8,195 nt of DNA from an uncultured Bacillus sp. (GCA_934215995.1 CAKQBC010000094.1:1-8195); one strand, 5' to 3'; positions 1 to 6,634 are shown, numbered from the stretch's first letter. The notes: generated from the sequence alone by a model not told the origin. Numbers and translations are program-made.

Positions 1-118
1 CATTATAATTGAGTTTGTGTTGGAAAGAGGAGTTTTTGTCTCTTTACTATTCTTAAAATCAATAAATATTAAAATCATATTTACAAAAACCGAATGATGT
101 TGTAAGATGCTACAAAAT

Positions 119-138
119 ACTTTTTTGGGGAAAAAAGT
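119..138. repeat. Perfect inverted repeat upstream of intron domain V
   Basis: ACTTTTTT, a GGGG loop and AAAAAAGT form a perfect 8-bp stem with a 4-nt loop. It sits 24 bases before the intron domain V. Bases 1-160 around it are AT-rich, carry stops in the frames I read and contain nothing resembling a reverse transcriptase C-terminus. The hairpin could be part of domain IV of an intron whose coding region is upstream of the window or absent. It is not a convincing terminator, because the T-run is inside the stem rather than after it. The pairing is seen directly; the intron assignment is inference. Confidence 0.45.
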
Positions 139-162
139 GAGTAAATAATACATACTGACGGA

Positions 163-196
163 ACGCCGTATGCGCTGAAAGGCGCACGTACGGTGT
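163..196 (+). ncRNA. Group II intron domain V (catalytic hairpin), CGC-triad type
   Basis: This segment folds as a canonical 34-nt domain V. The lower stem is ACGCCGTA (163-170) with TACGGTGT (189-196), 8 bp including one G-U. The 2-nt bulge CG is at 187-188. The upper stem is TGCGCT (171-176) with GGCGCA (181-186), closed by a GAAA tetraloop (177-180). The catalytic triad position reads CGC (164-166), the form known for IIC introns such as that of Oceanobacillus iheyensis; most other classes have AGC. Domain V is the active-site hairpin of the self-splicing RNA and lies near the intron 3' end. No maturase/reverse transcriptase frame is visible in the 160 bases upstream, so this is either the 3' end of an intron whose body lies outside the window, an ORF-less intron, or a 5'-truncated remnant. 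Confidence 0.88.
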
Positions 197-244
197 AGGT
201 CCGGTGTGAACCGGGAATAGCGAAGAAGGAAATTGCAAAGTAAC
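197..244 (+). ncRNA. Probable group II intron 3' end (domain VI region)
   Basis: Domain VI and the 3' splice site should follow domain V directly. A short hairpin, CCGG (201-204) with CCGG (211-214) around TGTGAA, comes first. A weak GCGA/TTGC pairing (220-223 with 233-236) follows, then an A-rich stretch at 237-239 that could hold the branch-point A. Intron 3' ends are usually AC or AT; the AC at 243-244 and the AT at 246-247 are candidates, but the exact boundary cannot be fixed here. The fold is less regular than domain V and does not match the long stem I would expect in a textbook IIC domain VI, so degeneration is possible. Confidence 0.4.
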
Positions 245-248
245 GATC

Positions 249-3200
249 ATGCATACGAATGATACGCATGCACATGTTGAAACTGCGGCAAAACGTGTGA
301 CGGCAGTAAAGGAAGTGCGTGCAGACAATCCGGATGCGTTATTGATCGATGCAGGCGATGTGTTCTCAGGAACATTATTTTTTAATAAATTCAATGGCCT
401 TGCGGACCTTGAATTTATGAATTTGATGCAATATGACATGATGACCTTTGGAAACCATGAGTTTGACAAAGGGGCAGGGGAAAACGGAAATGAGCTTTTG
501 GCTGATTTCGTAAAAAAGGCTGAATTCCCGTTTGTCAGCTCCAATGTTAATTTCAGCAAGGATTCAAACTTTGATAGCCTTGTTGACAACTCGAAGGTTT
601 CCAGAAATGCAGAAGACGGCAAAATTTATAATGCCATCATTAAAGAAGTGAACGGGGAAGAGATTGGGTTCTTCGGTCTGACAACTGAAGAAACAGCCGA
701 TATTGCAAGCCCTGGATCTGTCTCTTTTGAAAACTATATTGAAAAAGCAGAGGAAACAGTTGCCGCGCTTGAAGCGGAAGGAATCGATAAAATCGTGGCA
801 GTCTCCCATCTCGGGTACGATGATAACGCTGCTTATGACAACGATTTGATTTTGGCGGCTGAAGTTGACGGAATCGACGTAATTGTCGGAGGCCATAGCC
901 ATACGACACTGACAGAACCGACTGTCATTACGGAGGATGCCGACGGCAACGAGAAAGAACCTACACTGATTGTACAAGCATATCAATATGGTGATTACTT
1001 AGGTGTGCTAGATGTAGAATTCGATGAAAACGGTACAGTGGCGTCTCATGACGGCCGACTGCTGAAAGTGGCTGATTATAAGGAAGATCAAGAAGCGGCA
1101 GCCATTTATGAGAAATATGCAAGCGAAGTAGATGAACTGAAAAATACATCAACTGGTGCGACTGCTGTCAAAGAATTGACAAACCCCCGCGATGGAGGAG
1201 ATAAAACAAAACCTTCCGTACGCAAGAACGAAACAGAACTGGGGAACATTCTAACAGACAGCATGCTTGCAACTGCGAAGAAATACAACAGCAACACGGT
1301 AATCGCCATGCAGAACGGCGGCGGAATCCGCGCAGGAATCGATCAGGGCGATATTACTTTGGGTGATGTGCTGACTGTATTGCCGTTCGGAAATACATTG
1401 GCGACAATGGATCTGACAGGTGCAGAAATCAAAGAGGCGTTAGAGCACAGTGTAAGCCAATACCCTTCTGAAAGCGGGGCATTCCTGCACATCTCAGGGA
1501 TGAAATATACATTCGACAGCACGAAGGCTGCAGGCAGCCGTGTGCAATCGGTTCAAGTATACGAAAATGGCTCATATACAGATTTAGTGGAAGACAAAGT
1601 ATATACCATTGCTACCAATGCCTTCACGGCTAAAGGCGGAGACGGATACACAGTCTTCCAAAATGCTTATGAAGACAACCGTGTGACAGATTACGGCCTG
1701 GTCGACTGGGAAACGTTTGCCGACTATTTGGCTGAACTGAAGACAATTGATCCAGTAATTGAAGGCCGCGTTAAGGATATTGCCGGGCAAACGGAAGACG
1801 AAGAAGACACTGAGGAAGAAGTAACTGCCCTGCAAATCCATGATATCCAAGGCGCTTCCCATACATCCCCATACGTGGACCAGGAAGTAGAGGGCATCGT
1901 TGGGGTGGTCACTTACGTTGAGAGCACGTCAAAATTCTATGTCCAAGGCTTGGAAGATGATGGAGATGACCGTACTTCTGAAGCAATCCAAATCTATAAA
2001 AAATCCCATGGTGCCAATGTGGGAGATCTTGTATCTATAATTGGAACAGTCAAAGAATATGTAAGTTCATCAAGAACGAACGATTTAAAAACAACTCAAA
2101 TTGAAGCGACAGCCATTAAAACAACAGGCACTAACCACGAGCTTCCTGCACCGGTTGTATTGGATGTCGACCGTAAAATCCCAACTGAAATCATCGATAA
2201 TGACAGTTTCAGCGAATTCGATCCGGAAGAGGACGGTATTGATTTCTACGAAAGCTTGGAAGGGATGCTTGTTCAAGTGAACAACCCGAAAATTGTCGGG
2301 CCTCAAGCCTATGGGGATTTGGTTGTCGTTCCGGAAACCATTGAAACGACTAATGATTTCGGAGGATTGAACATTTCTGAGAATGACTACAATCCAGAAC
2401 GTATCACGCTTAACCTCAACAACAAGAATTTAGTTGCAGATGGCGGAGACAAAATCAACGGAAATGTTTCAGGCGTCATTTCTTATGACTATGGCAACTA
2501 TGTTGTGAATACAAAGTCGGCGGATCTTCCAGAAATCATTAAGAGCGGTAAAACCGTTTCTGAAGATGTCACAACAATTAACAGGGCAGAAGATAAATTA
2601 TCTGTTGCGACATACAACATCGAAAATTTTTCTTTCGGTGATGCACGCACAACAGATATTGCGAAAGTAATCGTGAATAACTTGAAGTCTCCTGATATCG
2701 TGCAGCTAACGGAAGTGCAGGATGATTCCGGGGAAACGGATGACGGAGTAACAAACGCAGACAAGACATACCAATCAATCATCGATGCGATTGCGGCACT
2801 AGGCGGCCCTATGTATGCCTATACAGAAGTTGCTCCGCTTGATAATCAGGACGGCGGTGCACCAGGCGGAAATATCCGTGTCGGAATCATCTACAACACA
2901 GAACGTGTAACGATGACAGAAGGGCTTCCGGCAGGAACTGCAACAGAAGCGGTAGGATTCGAGAACGGCAGCCTGACGATGAACCCGGGACGAATCGATC
3001 CGGCGAATGAAGCTTTCGATAAAAGCAGAAAGCCGCTTGCGGCCCAGTTCGAATTCAACGGTGAAAAAGTGGTAGTGATTGCGAGCCATTACAACTCTAA
3101 AGGCGGAGATCTTGGATTGTTCGGTAATGTACAGCCAGCCACTCTTACCAGTGAAATTCAGCGTGTGAAAATCGCAACTGTCGTAAATAATTTTGTTAAA

Positions 3201-3500
3201 GAAATCATGGCGGATGACCCGGATGCCAATGTGATTGTCCTGGGCGATTTCAATGATTTCCAATTCTCCAAAGCTTTGAAAGTGACAGCGGGGAATGAAT
3301 TGACGAACATGATTGACCGGGTAGCGGAGGCTGACCGTTTCACTTATAACTATCAAGGTAACGCTCAAGTACTGGATCATATTCTAGTTTCAAACAGAAT
3401 GGCTGCTGAAACTGAGGTTGATATTATCCATCTCAACTCACCATTCTTTAACCAAATCAGCGACCATGATCCTGTATTGATTCAAACGGCTATTAATTAA
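249..3500 (+). CDS. Secreted-type 5'-nucleotidase fused to EEP (ExeM/YhcR-like) nuclease, 5' end missing
   Basis: The 1083-residue product looks like an extracellular nucleic-acid and nucleotide scavenging enzyme. Residues 1 to about 220 are a calcineurin-like metallophosphatase: HTNDTH (2-7), DAGD (34-37), GNHE (68-71), H187 and GGHSHT (214-219) supply the two-metal site. Residues about 300-505 are the 5'-nucleotidase C-terminal substrate domain, with NGGGIR (356-361), LPFGN (378-382) and KGGDGY (462-467). An acidic linker (513-524) leads to an OB-fold-like region opening with IHDIQG (530-535), as in ExeM/YhcR nucleases. The EEP domain runs from about 784 to the end with N790, E822, H947, GDFND (999-1003), DH (1043-1044) and SDHD (1071-1074), so both catalytic sites look intact. 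No LPXTG anchor is present at the C-terminus. The ATG at 249 is a doubtful start: it lies inside motif I, no signal peptide is encoded, and the nearest purine-rich AGAAGGA (224-230) is about 18 bases away. The frame is open upstream only to a TGA at 207-209 and reads KVTI just before the Met, matching the usual family strand. The true start is probably in an exon beyond the intron. Confidence 0.9.
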   Translation: MHTNDTHAHVETAAKRVTAVKEVRADNPDALLIDAGDVFSGTLFFNKFNGLADLEFMNLMQYDMMTFGNHEFDKGAGENGNELLADFVKKAEFPFVSSNVNFSKDSNFDSLVDNSKVSRNAEDGKIYNAIIKEVNGEEIGFFGLTTEETADIASPGSVSFENYIEKAEETVAALEAEGIDKIVAVSHLGYDDNAAYDNDLILAAEVDGIDVIVGGHSHTTLTEPTVITEDADGNEKEPTLIVQAYQYGDYLGVLDVEFDENGTVASHDGRLLKVADYKEDQEAAAIYEKYASEVDELKNTSTGATAVKELTNPRDGGDKTKPSVRKNETELGNILTDSMLATAKKYNSNTVIAMQNGGGIRAGIDQGDITLGDVLTVLPFGNTLATMDLTGAEIKEALEHSVSQYPSESGAFLHISGMKYTFDSTKAAGSRVQSVQVYENGSYTDLVEDKVYTIATNAFTAKGGDGYTVFQNAYEDNRVTDYGLVDWETFADYLAELKTIDPVIEGRVKDIAGQTEDEEDTEEEVTALQIHDIQGASHTSPYVDQEVEGIVGVVTYVESTSKFYVQGLEDDGDDRTSEAIQIYKKSHGANVGDLVSIIGTVKEYVSSSRTNDLKTTQIEATAIKTTGTNHELPAPVVLDVDRKIPTEIIDNDSFSEFDPEEDGIDFYESLEGMLVQVNNPKIVGPQAYGDLVVVPETIETTNDFGGLNISENDYNPERITLNLNNKNLVADGGDKINGNVSGVISYDYGNYVVNTKSADLPEIIKSGKTVSEDVTTINRAEDKLSVATYNIENFSFGDARTTDIAKVIVNNLKSPDIVQLTEVQDDSGETDDGVTNADKTYQSIIDAIAALGGPMYAYTEVAPLDNQDGGAPGGNIRVGIIYNTERVTMTEGLPAGTATEAVGFENGSLTMNPGRIDPANEAFDKSRKPLAAQFEFNGEKVVVIASHYNSKGGDLGLFGNVQPATLTSEIQRVKIATVVNNFVKEIMADDPDANVIVLGDFNDFQFSKALKVTAGNELTNMIDRVAEADRFTYNYQGNAQVLDHILVSNRMAAETEVDIIHLNSPFFNQISDHDPVLIQTAIN

Positions 3501-3598
3501 TAAAGGCACTGTTTCCTTGTAATGATTCCTCATTGAAGCGAAAGACTAGTATGCGGGAACGGCGGAACGATTGAGTCTTCACAGATGTTATGCATATA

Positions 3599-3621
3599 TC
3601 GGGAGATTATCGGTCTCCCGA
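3599..3621 (+). repeat. 8-bp inverted repeat in the spacer after the nucleotidase gene
   Basis: TCGGGAGA (3599-3606) pairs perfectly with TCTCCCGA (3614-3621) around a 7-nt loop. No T-run follows, so it is not an intrinsic terminator. It lies in a 165-base spacer (3501-3666) in which I find no gene; a weaker AAGACT/AGTCTT pairing (3542-3547 with 3574-3579) is nearby. It may be an mRNA 3' structure or part of a small RNA or repeat remnant. The function is unknown. Confidence 0.5.
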
Positions 3622-3666
3622 GCTTCTGGTACAAAAGTCAATTTCATTTGTTGACAGTGCATTAAT

Positions 3667-3702
3667 AAAAGAGGCATTCCACACCAGGAAAGCCTCTTTT
3701 TT
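3667..3702 (+). terminator. Rho-independent terminator of the nucleotidase/nuclease gene
   Basis: AAAGAGGC (3668-3675) pairs with GCCTCTTT (3692-3699). An inner TTCC/GGAA pairing (3677-3680 with 3687-3690) closes an ACACCA loop, and a T-run extends to 3702. The A-run on the 5' side could also allow some function on the other strand. It lies about 165 bases after the stop codon. Confidence 0.88.
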
Positions 3703-3899
3703 GCATAATGACTGGGTTTCAGGTAGAAAATTACCAAAAGCATAATGTTCATGTTAAAATTCATTCATAGACAAGACGAATCTTTTAAGGGCTTTTTTCT
3801 GAATAAATAATTATTGTATTCATCGCTAAGCACCGGATAGAAAGAATGAATTGAAATACATTTGCAATGCGACATACAGAAAGGACGGAGAAATATTCT
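3703..3899. other. Spacer upstream of the aldehyde dehydrogenase
   Basis: No gene is recognised in this AT-rich spacer. A promoter for the downstream gene must lie here because a terminator precedes it. TTGAAA (3851-3856) followed after 17 bases by ATACAG (3874-3879) is the best-spaced pair I see, but the -10 match is poor and the transcript would start very close to the ribosome binding site. I do not call a promoter. Confidence 0.35.
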
Positions 3900-5420
3900 A
3901 TGATGAGTGTTGAACAATTTGAAGACACTACAGGAGTACCTAAAGATACACCTATAACAGACATAGCCGGTATTTCCGCGGCTGCCAAAGAGGCGTTCCG
4001 ATCATGGGGGAAAACAACGGTTAAGGAGAGGCTGGTTTATTTCCGTAAGCTTAGGCTTGCCATTGTGCGTGAGCTTGAAGCTACAGCTGGCGTAATATCC
4101 AAAGATACCGGGAAAGTTCCTTTGGATGCCCTTGTTTCCGATATTATGCCAGTATTGGATTTTTTGAAAAGTCTGGAGAAAAATGCTGAAGGTATATTGG
4201 GTCCGCAAAAAGCAAAGACACCCATTGTGCTGATCGGCAAAAAGTCTTCCGTTGAGTACATGCCCCGCGGGATTGTGCTGATTATATCCCCATGGAATTA
4301 TCCGTTCCAATTGACAATGATCCCTATCTTAAGCGCGTTGATTTCCGGAAATTCAGTCATTTCTAAACCTTCCGAAGTGACGCCGAAGGTCGGTTTATTT
4401 ATGAAGAAGATGTTTGCAGAAGCGGGATTCCCTGATGGGGTTATTCAATTTGTCTTTGGAGGAAAGGAAGCCGGGGAAGCCTTGGTCAGCTCAAAACCGG
4501 ATTATATCTTTTTTACGGGATCGGTTGCGACAGGAAGGATTATTGCACAGCAAGCAGCAAAGGATCTGATACCGGTGACTTTGGAGCTTGGCGGGAAAGA
4601 CCCGATGATTGTTTGTGAGGATGCAAATATCGAACGGGCTGCAAAGGGTGCTGTTTGGGGAGCGTTCACAAACAGCGGCCAAGTTTGCATGAGTGTCGAG
4701 AGGCTGTATGTGCATAAGAACGTATATGACACGTTTGTTGAACTGGTCAAGAAAGAAGTATCTTTACTATCACAAGGTATCAGTACGGAAGACGATATAG
4801 GAAGCATGACATTCCGAAATCAAATATCTACTGTAAAATCTCATATAAAGGACGCATTGGAGAAAGGGGCTATCCTTGAAACTGGGGTGCAGCCTGATCA
4901 ATGGAAGGAAGGAAGCATGTTTCTGAAACCGATGGTCTTAACGAGTGTTACAGATGATATGGACATCATAAAGGAAGAAACGTTCGGCCCTATCTTGCCA
5001 ATCGTGTCTTTTACCGATGAAGAAGAAGCGATAGAGCTTGCTAATTCAACGCAATATGGACTCAATGCCAGTGTATGGTCACAGGATATAGAAAAAGCAA
5101 AAAAAATCGCTTCCCGCCTTATTTCAGGAGCTGTTACCATCAATGATGTCATCATTACTGTAGCAAATCATCATCTTCCTTTCGGAGGTGCAAAGAATAG
5201 TGGGATCGGAAGGTATCACGGAGAAGCGGGTTTGCGGATTTTTTGCCATGAGAAGGCCATCATGATTGACCGAGGAAAGAAGATAAGCGAAATTCAATGG
5301 TATCCATATAAGGATAAATACAAATATTTCAAGGAAATGATGGAGTCATTTTACGGGAAGCAAACAAAATGGGGCATTTTCCTCAAAAACTATCTCAAGC
5401 TGTTGAAAAAAGGGGATTAA
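3900..5420 (+). CDS. Aldehyde dehydrogenase family protein (class-3-like) with basic C-terminal tail
   Basis: This NAD(P)+-dependent enzyme oxidises an aldehyde to the acid; the substrate cannot be read from sequence. Counting from 3900 (506 residues), the catalytic features are all present: the SPWNYP strand with N133, cofactor loop FTGSVATG (205-212), general base E229 in LELGG, nucleophile C263 in GQVC, EETFGP (359-364) and PFGG (427-430). Spacing E229-C263 is the usual 34 residues. After about residue 460 comes a 47-residue tail rich in Lys and aromatic residues (EIQWYPY, ending NYLKLLKKGD), reminiscent of class-3/fatty-aldehyde relatives with membrane-associating C-termini. No clear hydrophobic transmembrane helix is present. 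I chose ATG 3900 because AAGGACGGAG (3881-3890) lies 9 bases before it. The upstream in-frame ATG at 3867 has no ribosome binding site, and 3903 is an equally possible start. It appears to be a single-gene unit, with no terminator of its own before the next promoter. Confidence 0.9.
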   Translation: MMSVEQFEDTTGVPKDTPITDIAGISAAAKEAFRSWGKTTVKERLVYFRKLRLAIVRELEATAGVISKDTGKVPLDALVSDIMPVLDFLKSLEKNAEGILGPQKAKTPIVLIGKKSSVEYMPRGIVLIISPWNYPFQLTMIPILSALISGNSVISKPSEVTPKVGLFMKKMFAEAGFPDGVIQFVFGGKEAGEALVSSKPDYIFFTGSVATGRIIAQQAAKDLIPVTLELGGKDPMIVCEDANIERAAKGAVWGAFTNSGQVCMSVERLYVHKNVYDTFVELVKKEVSLLSQGISTEDDIGSMTFRNQISTVKSHIKDALEKGAILETGVQPDQWKEGSMFLKPMVLTSVTDDMDIIKEETFGPILPIVSFTDEEEAIELANSTQYGLNASVWSQDIEKAKKIASRLISGAVTINDVIITVANHHLPFGGAKNSGIGRYHGEAGLRIFCHEKAIMIDRGKKISEIQWYPYKDKYKYFKEMMESFYGKQTKWGIFLKNYLKLLKKGD

Positions 5421-5436
5421 TCACCACAATCTAGGG

Positions 5437-5460
5437 AAATATGAAAATATGCAAATATGC
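5437..5460 (+). repeat. Three tandem 8-bp repeats, AAATATG(A/C)
   Basis: AAATATG occurs at 5437, 5445 and 5453, exactly 8 bases apart, ending 11 bases before the -35 element of the riboswitch promoter. Regular spacing at this position could reflect a regulator site or an AT-rich upstream promoter element, or it could be simple-sequence slippage. The repeats are seen directly; the role is unknown. Confidence 0.6.
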
Positions 5461-5471
5461 AAAGTTATTCG

Positions 5472-5500
5472 TTGCAAAAACTGGTTGGCTGAAATATAAT
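5472..5500 (+). promoter_or_regulatory. Sigma-A-type promoter for the Mn riboswitch / TerC transcript
   Basis: TTGCAA (5472-5477) and a consensus TATAAT (5495-5500) are separated by 17 bases. Initiation near 5507 would place the start about 25 bases before the aptamer, the expected arrangement for a riboswitch leader. Confidence 0.75.
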
Positions 5501-5531
5501 AACATTGTTAATAGAATATTGTGTTCCTTAT

Positions 5532-5639
5532 CAAAGGGGAGTAGCGTTAGGGTTCGCCCTAAAACAAAGTCGTCATTTCGTGATTCTGTCACCGGCTTTG
5601 TTGGCATGAAATACTTACTTATGCTTAGCAAGACCTTTG
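5532..5639 (+). promoter_or_regulatory. yybP-ykoY manganese riboswitch aptamer
   Basis: The family's conserved blocks are present: CAAAGGGGAGTAGC (5532-5545) and AGCAAGACCTTTG (5627-5639). P1 forms between CAAAGG (5532-5537) and CCTTTG (5634-5639). One arm is the perfect hairpin TTAGGG-TTCG-CCCTAA (5547-5562). A further helix pairs ACAAAG (5564-5569) with CTTTGT (5596-5601), and GCAT/ATGC (5604-5607 with 5621-5624) closes the last arm. This class binds Mn2+ at the docked conserved loops and activates manganese export/homeostasis genes, which fits the TerC gene downstream. P1 formation would use the CCTTTG also needed by the terminator at 5632, so bound metal should favour read-through (an ON switch). 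Confidence 0.93.
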
Positions 5640-5673
5640 CCATTTTATTGGCATTGGTCTTTTTTGTTTTTTT
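5632..5673 (+). terminator. Riboswitch-controlled intrinsic terminator
   Basis: GACC (5632-5635) pairs with GGTC (5656-5659). After a TT/TT internal mismatch, TGCCA (5638-5642) pairs with TGGCA (5649-5653). TTTTTT (5660-5665) and a second run of seven Ts after one G follow. Its 5' arm overlaps the 3' strand of aptamer P1, making the two structures mutually exclusive. It may also be the only terminator for the aldehyde dehydrogenase transcript. Confidence 0.88.
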
Positions 5674-5736
5674 AGGCCTTTGTACTTACTTGATGAAATG
5701 GAAAAGGAGAACACAACATAGGAGGTTATATAGTTT

Positions 5737-6525
5737 ATGGATGCAGCATTACTTTTGGAATATGGCTGGGTTCTTCTCGTATTGATCGGGCTGGAAGGAT
5801 TGTTGGCGGCTGATAATGCGGTAGTTCTGGCAGTTATGGTTAAACACTTGCCGCCGAAGGAAAGAAAGAAGGCATTGTTCTACGGGTTGCTCGGAGCCTT
5901 CGTATTCAGGATCGGAAGCTTGTTCATCATCTCTTACCTGGTGAATGTATGGCAGGTTCAGGCTATTGGTGCCGCATACTTGATGTTCATTGCTATTCAT
6001 CATCTGTACAAAAAATGGAGACAGAAGAGTGTCATTGATCCGGAAATACCTGAAAAGGCCGGAAAAGGTTCCGGTTTCTGGATGACCGTCTTAAAGGTTG
6101 AACTTGCGGACATCGCTTTTGCGATTGACAGTATGCTTGCGGCGGTTGTGCTGGCCAAGACGCTCCCGCCAACTAACTGGTTTACCGTAGGTGACATCGA
6201 TGGAGGACAGTTCATTGTTATGTTCCTGGGTGGATTCATAGGGGTAGTCATCATGCGTTTTGCGGCCCATATTTTCGTACAGCTTCTGCAAAAACGCCCT
6301 AGCCTTGAAACAGCTGCGTTTTTCATCGTCGGCTGGGTAGGGGTCAAGCTTGCTGTGTTTGCATTGGCGCACCCATCTGTCGGCTTGCTTCCACATCACT
6401 TCCCTGAGTCAGGAGTATGGAAAATTACATTCTGGGCTGTGCTGCTTGGTATAGTGGTTATTGCCTTTATATTATCAGGAAGAGAAGCAAAAACGGCAAA
6501 CAGCGAAGAAAAAGGATTGTACTAA
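5737..6525 (+). CDS. TerC-family membrane protein (manganese export / metalation type)
   Basis: This 262-residue integral membrane protein has about seven predicted hydrophobic segments (roughly 8-32, 44-66, 69-88, 110-140, 157-180, 190-212 and 229-249). The TerC signatures are clear: EGLLAADNAVVLA (20-32, with E20, D26, N27) and VELADIAFAIDS (121-132, with E122, D125, D131). These acidic membrane residues are the likely metal path. Bacillus relatives YceF/MeeF and YkoY/MeeY are reported to load or export Mn2+ for secreted metalloenzymes. Length and the C-terminal GWVGVKLAV segment look closer to YceF, while the riboswitch context is that of ykoY, so I assign no symbol. ATG 5737 has AGGAGG (5720-5725) 11 bases upstream. 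Expression should rise with Mn2+ through the riboswitch. A terminator closes the unit. Transport versus metalation cannot be decided from sequence. Confidence 0.93.
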   Translation: MDAALLLEYGWVLLVLIGLEGLLAADNAVVLAVMVKHLPPKERKKALFYGLLGAFVFRIGSLFIISYLVNVWQVQAIGAAYLMFIAIHHLYKKWRQKSVIDPEIPEKAGKGSGFWMTVLKVELADIAFAIDSMLAAVVLAKTLPPTNWFTVGDIDGGQFIVMFLGGFIGVVIMRFAAHIFVQLLQKRPSLETAAFFIVGWVGVKLAVFALAHPSVGLLPHHFPESGVWKITFWAVLLGIVVIAFILSGREAKTANSEEKGLY

Positions 6526-6529
6526 GAAG

Positions 6530-6566
6530 AAACACCTTTCTCCCTTATGGAGACGGGTGTTTTTTT
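6530..6566 (+). terminator. Rho-independent terminator of the TerC gene
   Basis: AAACACC (6530-6536) pairs with GGTGTTT (6556-6562). An inner TCTCC/GGAGA stem (6539-6543 with 6549-6553) closes a CTTAT loop, and Ts run to 6566. It starts 5 bases after the stop codon. Confidence 0.9.
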
Positions 6567-6605
6567 CTGCCAACAAGTTTGCATTGCCGCCATTTCATAA
6601 AGCTG

Positions 6606-6634
6606 TTGAAGTACGGGTGGACCAGGTATATAAT
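6606..6634 (+). promoter_or_regulatory. Sigma-A-type promoter for the MFS gene
   Basis: TTGAAG (6606-6611) and consensus TATAAT (6629-6634) are spaced by 17 bases, after the TerC terminator and about 50 bases before the MFS start codon. The resulting leader is short, with no visible riboswitch. Confidence 0.75.

Noticed and set aside
24..45. AAAGAG/CTCTTT pairing near the left edge as a terminator
   Set aside because: The stem is only 6 bp with a 10-nt loop and no T-run follows.
110..622. Minus-strand open frame of 170 codons
   Set aside because: It is antisense to the intron domain V and the nucleotidase coding region, whose motifs are certain; composition is that of a shadow frame.
2799..3380. 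Minus-strand open frame of 193 codons
   Set aside because: It lies wholly opposite the EEP nuclease domain, which carries all expected catalytic residues; no start signal and no known motif.
3651..3679. TTGACA as a promoter -35 element
   Set aside because: The hexamer 17 bases downstream is GCATTC, not a -10 element, and it falls inside the terminator stem.
3867..3899. Upstream ATG giving 11 extra residues on the aldehyde dehydrogenase
   Set aside because: No ribosome binding site precedes it, whereas AAGGACGGAG is well placed for the ATG at 3900.
5427..5441. CTAGGGAAAT as a possible half of an MntR operator near the manganese riboswitch
   Set aside because: Only a short stretch resembles what I remember of such sites and there is no palindromic partner; too weak to call.
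5441..5785. Open frame of 114 codons starting at the ATG at 5441 on the plus strand
   Set aside because: It runs through the promoter, the riboswitch and its terminator and into the TerC gene in another frame; it has no ribosome binding site and no recognisable protein character.
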